Assembly: GCF_026283955.1 (NCBI RefSeq)
Contig: NZ_JAPDPE010000029.1
Span: 1-43,599 of the forward strand
From: Dyella silvatica
GTDB taxonomy: Bacteria; Pseudomonadota; Gammaproteobacteria; Xanthomonadales; Rhodanobacteraceae
Direction of reading: 5' to 3'
DNA: 43,599 nucleotides
Below the pieces are notes generated by a model. That model ran no database searches. It was not told the origin of the DNA and saw only the letters and a program-made list of their open reading frames with translations. Positions 1 through 9,224 of the stretch are shown here, piece by piece (position 1 is the first letter of the stretch; each line of letters begins with the position of its first letter). Position numbers and translations under genes: made by a program.

Positions 1-1
1 G

Positions 2-811
2 CATTTTTTCCCGGGCGTCAAAGTAGAAACCTTCCACGGCTTTGATGCCGGCAAGCCGCGGCATATCTACATCCGCGGGTTCTTCGACCTGTACTGCACC
101 ACCGGCCCGCGCGATACCAAGGCCTTCGGCGAGGTCGCCGCCAAGCTGGGGCACTTTACGGTGATGGAAACCGGCTGGCCCAAGCTCGACCCCTTCATGC
201 AGGAGATTGCCGGCCCGCTCCCACCTGTACGCCAGCCGCCGGTCATCCTGTATCACTCCACCTTTTCGCCCTCCTGGAGTGCCGCCGAGACCTTATATGA
301 AGAGGTGAAGAGGCTTTCACGCGATGGCCGCTGGCGCTGGATCATCACCTTTCACCCCAAGATGAACCCTGAGACCGTCGCCCGTTACAAAGCGCTGCAG
401 AACGAATACCTGACCTTTGCCGAGAACGACAATATTCTCGAACTGTTCCCGCAGGTCGACTTGATGTGCTCGGACACCTCCTCGGCGCTCAACGAGTTCC
501 TGCTTACCGGCAAGCCGGTGGTGACCTTCAAAAACCGGCGCCCCGGCCCGCAATTGATCGACATCGACGAACCCGCGCAGTTTGAGCCGGCCATTGAGCG
601 TGCCCTGGCGCGGCCGCCTGAGTTGATGCAGGCCATCCGCGACTATGCCGACGCCATCCACCCTTATCGCGACGGTCATTCCAGCGAGCGCGTGCTCGAT
701 GCCGTGGATAGCTTCATTGCCGCCGGTGGCCGCAGCCGGCGACGCAAGCCGCTGAATCTCTGGCGCAAACTGAAGCTGCGCCGCCGCATCGGTTATTGGG
801 GTCCGGCCTAA
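2..811 (+). CDS. CDP-glycerol glycerophosphotransferase-family protein, 5' end outside window
   Basis: The frame is open from the first bases of the window, so the N-terminus is missing; 269 codons remain. The visible part begins with ETFHGFDAGKPRH and continues through an FHPKMN segment and a CSDTSSALNEFLLTGKPVV segment. This pattern is typical of the C-terminal half of the TagB/TagF-like CDP-glycerol:poly(glycerophosphate) glycerophosphotransferase family, where the His of HPK and the SDxSS loop contribute to the nucleotide site. The C-terminus is very basic (RSRRRK, KLKLRRR), suggesting peripheral membrane contact. In Gram-negative bacteria such enzymes usually add glycerol-phosphate or related decorations to surface polysaccharide; that role is inferred. 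The gene lies upstream of a membrane glycosyltransferase on the same strand, in line with envelope assembly. An internal ATG at 161 exists but would discard conserved sequence. Confidence 0.75.
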   Translation, partial: HFFPGVKVETFHGFDAGKPRHIYIRGFFDLYCTTGPRDTKAFGEVAAKLGHFTVMETGWPKLDPFMQEIAGPLPPVRQPPVILYHSTFSPSWSAAETLYEEVKRLSRDGRWRWIITFHPKMNPETVARYKALQNEYLTFAENDNILELFPQVDLMCSDTSSALNEFLLTGKPVVTFKNRRPGPQLIDIDEPAQFEPAIERALARPPELMQAIRDYADAIHPYRDGHSSERVLDAVDSFIAAGGRSRRRKPLNLWRKLKLRRRIGYWGPA

Positions 812-935
812 ACCCAGGCTGCTGGCCTATCGGTCACTTGGGACGCGTTGTCCTATAGCTTGTCCACCCCGCCAGGCGGCACTGCGAGTGACCGGCTCCG
901 GCTAGAATTGCCCCAACTTATCAAGAAGTCTGCCT

Positions 936-2663
936 GTGACGTCACGCGCCTACAGCCGAACCGAACACCTGCGCTCCCTTTGGCCGTGGCTTCCGCTATG
1001 GCTGCTTGTCGGGTTTTTGGCAGTGTTCTCCCATGGACCGATGCCGCTGTACTCCACCCGCACGTTGGCGGTGGCCTGGGAAATGTGGAGCCATGGCCAT
1101 TGGCTGGTACCGCATATCAATGGCGCCCCCTATAGCGAAAAAGTACCGCTGCTGTTCTGGATGATCCACGCAGGCTGGTTTGTTTTCGGCGTCAACGACA
1201 TCTGGCCGCGCGTGCTGGAAGTGCTTTTCGGCGGCATCGAGCTGATGCTGCTCGCCACCCTCGCGCGCCGACTCTTTCCTAATCGCCCGTGGATCGCCAA
1301 AGCGGCGCCGTGGATGCTGCTCTCGCTTTGCTATGCCTTTTTGTTCGGCTTGCAAATCATGTACGACGTGCTGCTGGCGGTCTGGGCGCTGGCGGCCCTG
1401 CTATGCCTGACCCCGGCGGCACACCGAACCGAGCCGCGCTGGCTGTTATTTGGCCTGTGTCTTGGCGCCGGCCTGCTGACCAAAGGCCCGGTGATGCTGC
1501 TGCATGTGCTGTTCCCGTGGCTGCTCGGCCCGCTGTGGAACGACTGGGCCCAACAACATCGCGCACGCTGGTATGGCCGCGGCCTGCTTTCCGTGGTGCT
1601 GGGCGCAGCGATCTTGCTGGCCTGGGCACTTCCTGCCGGCTTTAGCGGCGGCGATGCCTATCGGCAACGGCTGTTTTTCACCCAGACCGCTGCGCGGGTT
1701 GTCAGCAGCGTCGATTCCGCCGAGCCGCTGCAAAGCCATTCCCGCCATTTCTGGTGGTATCTGCTGTGGCTGCCGGTGCTGATGTTTCCGCTCAGCGCAT
1801 GGCCTCGCGCCAGCGCCGCACTGGTGATGCTGCGGCGCCCGCTGGAACCAGGCCTGCGCTTCGCCCTGTGCTGGCTGCTGCCGACCTTCATCATCTTTTC
1901 GCTGATCAGCGGCAAGCAGCTGTATTACCCCTTGCCCGAGCTTGCCGGCGGCGCCCTGCTGCTGGCCGGCGCCATTGCCTTATTGCGTGAACGCCACCCC
2001 ACGCTAGCCAACAACGGCTGGCTGGGAACCTGGCCACTAGGCATCGGCGGCATGCTGTTCGGCGTATTTCTGTTCTTGCTGCCGATGCTGGTCGCACACA
2101 ACGAACTGCACGGCGAATGGGTGGATGCCGCCGCCGACCACAGCCGCTTCTTCAGCATCGTGTTCGTGCTGCTTGGGGCGTTACTGTTGCTGCGCGGCCG
2201 CGGCGAGATGCGCCGGCTGGCATTTGCCGGCCTGATCGGCACCCTCGCGCTCAATACCTTGTTTACCCTCACGCTGTGGCACAAATACGATCTGAATCCA
2301 TCCGCGCACTTGCTCGGCGCCGCGGACGCCGAAGATCGGGTCATCGGTTATCTAGGTAATTACGAGGGCCAGTTCCATTTCGAAGGACGGCTACGCCAAC
2401 CAATCGTGGAATTGAAAGAGGGCGCCTCGCTACAGAACTTTGCCCAGGCCCACCCCAATGGCTTGGTCGTGGCTCGCCCGGCCAAACTCGATGCCGACGA
2501 TCTGCGCTACTCGTTGCTGGTGCAGCCGTTCCGCTCGTCGTGGATCGTGATTTGGCCAGCCTCGTCGCTGGCTGATTTGCGCGCCGGACATACGCCGCCG
2601 GAGCCGGAGCAGCCCACGCAGATCTACCCCATTGATGAGTGGCGCCACCGCACCATGCCATGA
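936..2663 (+). CDS. GT39/ArnT-like polytopic membrane glycosyltransferase
   Basis: 575 residues starting at a GTG; the hydrophobic profile shows about a dozen membrane segments followed by a soluble C-terminal domain of about 120 residues. The first periplasmic loop after TM1 contains AVAWEMWSHGHWLVPHING and YSEKVPLLFWMIHAGW, the hallmark loop of the GT39 (PMT/ArnT) superfamily of GT-C transferases. These use polyprenyl-phosphate sugars to glycosylate lipid A or proteins on the periplasmic face. Oddly, the acidic Asp/Glu pair normally found just before this loop is replaced by YSTR (residues 39-42). The substrate cannot be read from sequence; LPS or lipid A modification is likely from the neighbouring LpxL-type gene. 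The stop codon overlaps the start of the next gene (ATGA), so the two are probably translationally coupled. Confidence 0.8.
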   Translation: MTSRAYSRTEHLRSLWPWLPLWLLVGFLAVFSHGPMPLYSTRTLAVAWEMWSHGHWLVPHINGAPYSEKVPLLFWMIHAGWFVFGVNDIWPRVLEVLFGGIELMLLATLARRLFPNRPWIAKAAPWMLLSLCYAFLFGLQIMYDVLLAVWALAALLCLTPAAHRTEPRWLLFGLCLGAGLLTKGPVMLLHVLFPWLLGPLWNDWAQQHRARWYGRGLLSVVLGAAILLAWALPAGFSGGDAYRQRLFFTQTAARVVSSVDSAEPLQSHSRHFWWYLLWLPVLMFPLSAWPRASAALVMLRRPLEPGLRFALCWLLPTFIIFSLISGKQLYYPLPELAGGALLLAGAIALLRERHPTLANNGWLGTWPLGIGGMLFGVFLFLLPMLVAHNELHGEWVDAAADHSRFFSIVFVLLGALLLLRGRGEMRRLAFAGLIGTLALNTLFTLTLWHKYDLNPSAHLLGAADAEDRVIGYLGNYEGQFHFEGRLRQPIVELKEGASLQNFAQAHPNGLVVARPAKLDADDLRYSLLVQPFRSSWIVIWPASSLADLRAGHTPPEPEQPTQIYPIDEWRHRTMP

Positions 2664-2977
2664 ACGCCACGCTAATCAGCAACCTGCGAGCGCAATGCGA
2701 TGGCCCCCGTGACGGTGCCTTGTTGCGCTTTGCTCTTGGGCAGGCCCTGCTGAGTGCAGGTGACGCCAGCGCCGCCGCCCTGGAGTTACAGCGGGCGGTG
2801 GACTACGACCCCAAGTACTCCGCGGCCTGGAAACTGCTCGGCAAGGCTCGCCTGACTAATGATGATCTTGCAGGCGCCAGAATGGCCTGGCAGCAAGGTA
2901 TCGAAGCGGCCCAGGGGCACGGTGACAAACAGGCTGAGAAGGAAATGGCAGTGTTTCTACGGCGACTGCCGAGCTGA
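2660..2977 (+). CDS. Small tetratricopeptide-repeat protein
   Basis: 105 residues. The ATG at 2660 overlaps the preceding stop as ATGA, which decides the start over an upstream ATG at 2639. The sequence shows two to three TPR-like helical repeats: GDASAAALELQRAVDYDPKYSAAWKLLGKARL is followed by a second unit with ALARMAWQQGIEAA-type spacing (GARMAWQQGIEAAQ). There is no signal peptide, so it should be cytoplasmic. Homologous small TPR proteins are usually adaptor or chaperone-like. Tight coupling to the glycosyltransferase suggests a linked, perhaps accessory, role, but no specific partner can be named. Confidence 0.75.
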   Translation: MNATLISNLRAQCDGPRDGALLRFALGQALLSAGDASAAALELQRAVDYDPKYSAAWKLLGKARLTNDDLAGARMAWQQGIEAAQGHGDKQAEKEMAVFLRRLPS

Positions 2978-3022
2978 AGCCAGCGCCTGGCTGATCACTG
3001 GCCAGCCTCAGCGAGCGAGGGC

Positions 3023-3904
3023 TTACTCATACGGACTCGGTCGATCGCTGCGCGTATAGCGTTTGTAATGCCACTGATATTGCGTGAATGCCTGCGTCAC
3101 ACAGGCCTCGACGCCTTGATTGAGCGCCGCGCAGGCGGTCTGCAAATCCACCTCGGCCAAACCATCTGGCGCAGGCAACAAATGAACCCGAAAACCTTCG
3201 CCACGCGGCAACCGCTCAGCAAAGGCAAACAACACCGTGGCCCCGGTACGCGCGGCCAGCCGGGGCAATAACACCATCGTTTCAGCATCACGCCCGAAAA
3301 ACGGCGCCAGCTGACCTTCACCCGAGCGTGGCTTCTGGTCCGGCAAAATGCCCACCGTGCCGCCGCTGGCCAGCCGTTTGTACAAGGTACGCACACCGGC
3401 CCCCTCCGCCCGCACCTGCTCCGGCGCCAAGGCACCGCGAGCCTTGCGCAGCAACCCCTCCACCGCGGCGATTCGCGGTGGCCGGTACAAAATCGCCATC
3501 GGCGTCTTGCGGCACAGCCAATAGTTGAGCAGCTCCCAGCAGCCAAGATGCGGGGCGGCAATAATTACCCCCTTGCCCGCCGCCAGCGCCGTATCGAACA
3601 AAGCCTCGCCACGCACATCGCGAATCAGATGCAGCGCCTGCTCGGCGCCGCCGCCCCAGATCTTGGCGATCTCCGTCACTGATTTGCCGCTTTCGATCAT
3701 CACTTCGCGCAGCAGCGCTTGCTCAGCGGCAGCAGCCAGCCCAGGCCGCGCAATACCGAGGTTTACCCGGGTATGCGCCACCATCCGCGCCCCGCGCCAT
3801 AGCGAGATTCGGCCCAGCCAGCCGCCGAAGCCATGCAACGCACGCAAAGGCAGCAAGCCCAATAAACGCAGCAGCAGATAAAGCAAATAGATATCGAAAC
3901 GCAT
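3023..3904 (-). CDS. lpxL: Lipid A biosynthesis acyltransferase (LpxL/HtrB family)
   Basis: 293 residues, close to the usual size of 290-310. The N-terminus carries a membrane anchor (IYLLYLLLRLLGLLPL) followed by an amphipathic region. The HX4E catalytic motif is present as HLGCWE (His119, Glu124), with the downstream YRPP (around 140) and LPDQKP blocks that are conserved in late acyltransferases. These inner-membrane enzymes transfer acyl chains from acyl-ACP to Kdo2-lipid IVA. Whether this one is laurate-, myristate- or other-specific cannot be told by eye, so the lpxL symbol is a family-level assignment. The gene converges on the TPR gene and is divergent from dtd with about 75 bp between the starts. 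Confidence 0.85.
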   Translation of the reverse strand: MRFDIYLLYLLLRLLGLLPLRALHGFGGWLGRISLWRGARMVAHTRVNLGIARPGLAAAAEQALLREVMIESGKSVTEIAKIWGGGAEQALHLIRDVRGEALFDTALAAGKGVIIAAPHLGCWELLNYWLCRKTPMAILYRPPRIAAVEGLLRKARGALAPEQVRAEGAGVRTLYKRLASGGTVGILPDQKPRSGEGQLAPFFGRDAETMVLLPRLAARTGATVLFAFAERLPRGEGFRVHLLPAPDGLAEVDLQTACAALNQGVEACVTQAFTQYQWHYKRYTRSDRPSPYE

Positions 3905-3979
3905 AGGCGCGGCAGTGTAGCGGGCAATCCAGCGAATCGCTGCCGTTAAACTGCCCGCTCCGCCTAACCGTGATGCTCC

Positions 3980-4420
3980 ATGATCGCCTTGATCCAGCGC
4001 GCGCTATCCGCCCGCGTCGACGTTGACAATGAAACGGTGGGAGCCATCGGCCCCGGCTTGCTGGCCCTGGTCGCGGTGCAGCCCGATGATGGCGAAGCAC
4101 AAACGCGGCGCATGCTCGAACGCCTGCTCGGCTATCGGGTATTCAGTGACGAGCAAGGCCGCATGAACCGCTCCCTCACCGATACCGGCGGCGAACTGCT
4201 GCTAGTCAGCCAATTTACCCTCGCGGCGGACACCCGCTCAGGCATGCGCCCCAGCTTCACCAGCGCCGCCACACCCGAGCACGGCCGCCGCTGGTTCGAG
4301 CGTCTGGTCGAATTAGCCCGTGCTGTTCACCCCAGGGTGGAAATCGGGCGCTTTGGCGCCCATATGCAGATACATCTGGTGAACGACGGCCCGGTCACGT
4401 TCTGGCTCGATGCACCGTGA
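3980..4420 (+). CDS. dtd: D-aminoacyl-tRNA deacylase
   Basis: 146 residues, full length for DTD (about 145). The two signature motifs are intact: SQFT at residues 77-80 and the GPVT cross-subunit motif at 137-140. The enzyme is a homodimer that hydrolyses D-aminoacyl-tRNAs, and also Gly-tRNAAla, by RNA-based catalysis in the cytoplasm, a proofreading step in translation. The ATG at 3980 gives the conserved MIALIQRA beginning. The gene stands between the divergent acyltransferase and rpoD with its own short intergenic spaces, so it is probably monocistronic. Confidence 0.95.
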   Translation: MIALIQRALSARVDVDNETVGAIGPGLLALVAVQPDDGEAQTRRMLERLLGYRVFSDEQGRMNRSLTDTGGELLLVSQFTLAADTRSGMRPSFTSAATPEHGRRWFERLVELARAVHPRVEIGRFGAHMQIHLVNDGPVTFWLDAP

Positions 4421-4448
4421 ACGTCAGCTCCTGACAGTTCGCTTCAAG

Positions 4449-4493
4449 CGCAACAAAATCGTCGGCAAGTGCCTGTTTGGCGCGATTTTTGCG
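4449..4493 (+). terminator. Possible terminator hairpin after dtd
   Basis: The left arm CGCAACAAAATCG (4449-4461) pairs with CGATTTTTGCG (4483-4493), with a two-base bulge and a 21-nt loop. The T tract lies inside the right arm rather than after it, so this could equally be a leader hairpin before rpoD. Weak candidate. Confidence 0.3.
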
Positions 4494-4525
4494 TATACGT
4501 CTCTGCAAAAAAATCACTTGAAAAC

Positions 4526-4554
4526 TGGTCAAAAAAGCAGCACATCGCTATACT
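4526..4554 (+). promoter_or_regulatory. Candidate sigma70 promoter of rpoD
   Basis: TGGTCA (4526-4531; 4 of 6 to TTGACA) and TATACT (4549-4554; 5 of 6 to TATAAT) are separated by 17 bp, 30 bp before the rpoD start codon. The expected transcript start near 4561 would leave a short leader of about 23 nt. Position and spacing support it; there are no expression data. Confidence 0.5.
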
Positions 4555-4583
4555 GATCGGTTCCTGCATATGCGGCGGTAGGT

Positions 4584-6455
<1,872 letters not shown>

Positions 6456-6477
6456 TCAGCCGTCCATTCGCAGCAAC

Positions 6478-6510
6478 AAAAAGCCCCGCTCTTGCGGGGC
6501 TTTTTGTTTT
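6478..6510 (+). terminator. Rho-independent terminator of rpoD
   Basis: A perfect 12-bp stem (AAAAAGCCCCGC, 6478-6489, with GCGGGGCTTTTT, 6494-6505) has a TCTT loop and is followed by GTTTT. The A-tract in the left arm makes it usable in both directions, so it may also terminate the convergent NTF2-like gene. Confidence 0.93.
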
Positions 6511-6540
6511 ACGCGAACCGTTTGATGCAGCGCCAAACCA

Positions 6541-6912
6541 TCAACCGACGTCGTAGAAAAATTCTTCCGACACCACCTTGCCTTCATGCGTACGGTACAC
6601 GCCGATTTCACTCATCTGCATACGGCCGTGCCCTTTCATGGTCACGTCCATGCTCATCGACAAGCTGAACCAGTTACCCGCCACCACCGGATCGCTCACG
6701 CTGCCGCCGTGTACCGCCTCGATCGACGCGCTGAACTGACGACCCTTCTCATAAATCGCCTCCAGCCCGCTGACACTGCCCAGCGCCCCCGGCGGCAATC
6801 CATCCGGCTCGATGCTTACCGCATGCTCGGCATACAGCTCGCGCTGAGCCTGCTCATACTTACCCTCACGGCACAACTCCACCAGACGCTTGGCAATCGC
6901 TTCGGTATTCAT
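6541..6912 (-). CDS. SnoaL/NTF2-like domain protein
   Basis: 123 residues from the ATG at 6912, preceded by an AGGTG Shine-Dalgarno-like element; alternatives at 6930 (ATG) and 6933 (TTG) would add seven residues at most. No signal peptide is visible, so it is cytoplasmic. The sequence fits the cystatin-like NTF2 alpha+beta fold: an N-terminal helix (IAKRLVELCREGKYEQAQRE), then LYAEHAVSIEPDG, and four terminal strands with repeated aromatic/Ser patterns (GNWFSLSMSMDVTMKG; EIGVYRTHEGKVVSEEFFYD). The fold binds small hydrophobic ligands or acts as a cyclase/isomerase; no catalytic residues can be assigned. It is convergent with rpoD, sharing the terminator region, and lies next to the tRNA that opens the accessory region. 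Confidence 0.75.
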   Translation of the reverse strand: MNTEAIAKRLVELCREGKYEQAQRELYAEHAVSIEPDGLPPGALGSVSGLEAIYEKGRQFSASIEAVHGGSVSDPVVAGNWFSLSMSMDVTMKGHGRMQMSEIGVYRTHEGKVVSEEFFYDVG

Positions 6913-7061
6913 ACGCAGCACCTCGCTCATCAAGGGACGCCAAGCCTAGCCCCAACCAGCCCAAAGAAGCATGTGAAGAATGGCATCGCGCACCCACTCG
7001 ACGCTCGCCCCCACCGCCGCTACCATGGCAGACTTTGCTGCAGCGACCACGTCGCCAAAGC

Positions 7062-7137
7062 GGGCCTATAGCTCAACGGTTAGAGCAGAGGACTCATAAT
7101 CCTTTGGTTCGAGGTTCGAATCCTCGTGGGCCCACCA
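7062..7137 (+). tRNA. tRNA-Ile2 (anticodon CAU, read as lysidine-modified)
   Basis: A complete 76-nt cloverleaf including encoded CCA. The acceptor stem is GGGCCTA/TGGGCCC, the D-arm GCTC/GAGC, the anticodon stem GAGGA/TCCTT with loop CTCATAA, and the T-arm CGAGG-TTCGAAT-CCTCG. The CAT anticodon alone could be Met or Ile2. C4-G69 and C5-G68 in the acceptor stem and the body from TTAGAGCAG to CTCATAAT closely follow E. coli ileX, not metT. The best call is therefore the AUA-decoding Ile tRNA whose C34 is converted to lysidine by TilS. Elongator Met remains possible. Its 3' end is a typical integration site for genomic islands, and mobile remnants do follow. Confidence 0.93.
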
Positions 7138-7600
7138 CTGTCCGTAACGCTTGCTGTTGTTGTTAGCCACGAGCCCATAAGTTGTTCGAATCGACAGCTT
7201 ATGGTGCACACGGCTTAGGCAATTTATGGTATTTGCGCACAAAGCGGTAGTGTTGAGCTCGGTCCTCTACCGGGGTGGAAAGGCGGCGCTGTGTCAGGCG
7301 CTCCAGCCTCAAGCTCACAATATGCCCGCTACCGAGCCGAAGCGGAACTAGCTGATTACGGAGTTGAGGGAGATAGCGACCATGCGGATCGAACCAGTAG
7401 GGGCCTTAGCCCAGATAGCGACACTGGTCGATAAACATGTGGGGGCCGAGGCGTCTAAACAGGAGGGAGCAACGAAGTGGGCGAGGCCATAGCTGCCGCA
7501 ATTAAGGAGAGTGAGTCCCAAGGGGCCTGATCTCAGACAACGATGACTGAATTCGGCACGTGTGTGTGTTCAAAGAAGTGGTTTGGAGCGACGGATCGTT
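7138..7600 (+). other. 463-bp non-coding stretch after the tRNA
   Basis: No credible gene was seen. Both strands are interrupted by stops or give only short compositional frames. It contains the inverted repeat at 7175-7204 and the weak GGAG element (7585-7588) in front of the DUF4236 gene. Its irregular composition suggests decayed island sequence next to the tRNA attachment site. Confidence 0.4.
7175..7204. repeat. Inverted repeat just downstream of the tRNA
   Basis: The arms CCATAAG (7175-7181) and CTTATGG (7198-7204) are perfect. The inner TGT/ACA pair extends the stem to 11 positions with one T:G pair around an 8-nt centre TCGAATCG. No T tract follows, so it is not a classical terminator. 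It could be an integrase core-type site or an operator. Confidence 0.5.
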
Positions 7601-8698
7601 ATGAGCTTCTACCTACGAAAAAGTGTCTCGGTTGGCCCTCTCCGTTTCAACCTCTCTCAAGGCGGTGTTGGTGTCTCGGTTGGAATTCCGGGATTCCGCA
7701 TAGGAACTGGGCCTCGCGGCAATTATGTACATATGGGACGAGCGGGTGTCTATTACCGCGCTACATTGCCGGCCGCAGGAAATTCACGGCGCAACGCGAT
7801 ATCCCGCGGCGCCTCTGTTCAGGAGGCAGAGATTCCCGATGGCACACACGCCCCACTAACTGAGATTGATTCGGCAGACGCCTCGACAATTGTCGACTCA
7901 TCATCACAAGAGCTACTTGACGAGATCAAGGTCAAGCGGGCTCGGGTGCGGCTTATGCCTGCTACAGCACTCACCGGCGGCTTGGCTTCCTGGCTCGCAT
8001 GGTCCAATCAAGTGTCGCTGGCTCTTGTTTACACTCTAGTCGCCGCCACAGTCATCTTAGGGGTGCTTGCACATACTCGGGATGTCCTGAAGAAAACCGT
8101 TGTACTCTTTTATGTGTTCGACAGTGAAATGGAACGAGCTTATGGCTTCCTCCACCGAGCCGGCCAAAGCCTCTCCAGCGCTGCAGGTGCATGGCATATT
8201 GAGGCACAGGGCGCGGTATATGATGGTAGATACCATGCCGGGGCAGGTAGCCTGATTAAGCGCAGATCCACAAAGATTGCACGAGCAATGCCCCCGGGAA
8301 TAAAAACGAATGTCGAGACGATTTCCATCGACGTCGGACGGCAGACCCTTCACTTCCTTCCGGATCGAGTCCTGGTGTATCAAGGATCATCGGTGGGTGC
8401 AGTTGGGTATAGAGAGCTACAGGCGCGGTACAAGAGCACGAACTTTATCGAGGACGGTTCACCTCCGTCTGACGCACGAGTTGTCGGACACACATGGCGG
8501 TTCGTCAATAAGAATGGAAGTCCGGATAGGCGCTTCAACAATAATCGTCAGCTTCCAATTTGCGAGTACGACGAGGTTACGTTTACAAGTCCCTCTGGTT
8601 TAAATGAAATGATTCAGGTGTCGCATGCAGGAACGGGCGACGCGTTTGTCAACTCAATACATCTCCTAGCGCGCATGCTACCTCGCGGTGCGACCTGA
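7601..8698 (+). CDS. DUF4236 domain protein with two membrane helices
   Basis: 365 residues from the ATG at 7601, chosen because DUF4236 proteins start exactly at this M-aromatic-RKS motif. Residues 1-55 match the domain: FYLRKSVSVGPLRFNLSQGG, then GVGVSVGIPGFRIGTGPRGNY and a GRAGVYYR ending. A polar linker follows (55-115), then two membrane helices (about 119-134 and 137-157). The C-terminal 200 residues are an unassigned soluble region that looks beta-rich. DUF4236 is widespread in accessory and phage-related regions; its function is unknown. The gene stands alone after the tRNA, and its codon use is less GC-biased than that of rpoD, which fits horizontal acquisition. Confidence 0.8.
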   Translation: MSFYLRKSVSVGPLRFNLSQGGVGVSVGIPGFRIGTGPRGNYVHMGRAGVYYRATLPAAGNSRRNAISRGASVQEAEIPDGTHAPLTEIDSADASTIVDSSSQELLDEIKVKRARVRLMPATALTGGLASWLAWSNQVSLALVYTLVAATVILGVLAHTRDVLKKTVVLFYVFDSEMERAYGFLHRAGQSLSSAAGAWHIEAQGAVYDGRYHAGAGSLIKRRSTKIARAMPPGIKTNVETISIDVGRQTLHFLPDRVLVYQGSSVGAVGYRELQARYKSTNFIEDGSPPSDARVVGHTWRFVNKNGSPDRRFNNNRQLPICEYDEVTFTSPSGLNEMIQVSHAGTGDAFVNSIHLLARMLPRGAT

Positions 8699-8882
8699 CT
8701 TCGCGCACCGTATCGACAATGGGGCAAGAGCGGAATTGTGAATAGAACACGCTAAAAGCGCCTTATGAAGTCCCTAACTGGGCACAACCAACGTTTGCTA
8801 TCGATATTTTCCATGACAGGCAACCACAAGCTGCCTGTCGCGAAGGGAATGCTTCGTGAACGCGCCGTTGCTGAATTCATTA

Positions 8883-9164
8883 TGAAACGTCCTCGTTTTT
8901 CCGAGTCATCCGAAAATAGAGGTTAGTGATGATGCCATGGTGTAACAAATGGGTGCGAGACCGCCGAGCGATCGATGCGGACGGTCGTGGTTGTAGCGGT
9001 GTTGCCAGTCTTCGGTCATGCACCGCACCTCGGTGAGCATGACCTGCAGACCGCATTCGACCTGCTTTAACGTGGCGACAATCTGGCTCTCAGTGAACTT
9101 GCTTTTGCAGATCTTCGGTCTCCTTGGGACTAGTTTTCCCGGAGACCTCTGGTTAATGGTTTCA
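8883..9164 (-). mobile_element. Internally deleted IS3-family (IS407-like) insertion sequence
   Basis: The segment is bounded by TGAAAC at 8883 and its inverse GTTTCA ending at 9164. On the minus strand it encodes the first part of an IS3-type OrfA joined in frame to the last part of OrfB. Only about 280 bp remain of an element that is normally about 1.2 kb, so it cannot transpose by itself. A GGTCTCC/GGAGACC inverted pair (9118-9147) lies in the putative left terminal region. No matching target-site duplication was recognised. Confidence 0.65.
8906..9112 (-). pseudogene. Fused orfA-orfB remnant of IS3-family transposase
   Basis: Read on the minus strand, the frame begins KSKFTESQIVATLKQVE, the N-terminus of the helix-turn-helix OrfA of IS407-group elements. 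It then passes directly into LTEVRCMTEDWQHRYNHDRP and HRSLGGLAP, the extreme C-terminus of the OrfB DDE integrase, which is commonly YN..RPH..LGGLPP. The stop TGA is at 8906-8908. The DDE catalytic core, about 250 residues, has been removed by a deletion that happens to keep the frame. No intact start codon is visible; the expected ATG position reads ATC. It is not expected to be functional as a transposase. Confidence 0.7.
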
Positions 9165-9224
9165 TCATTTGTTCGGGCAAAGCTGCGCCTCCAGCATCCA
9201 CTAGCTAGGTCAATAATTCACGCT

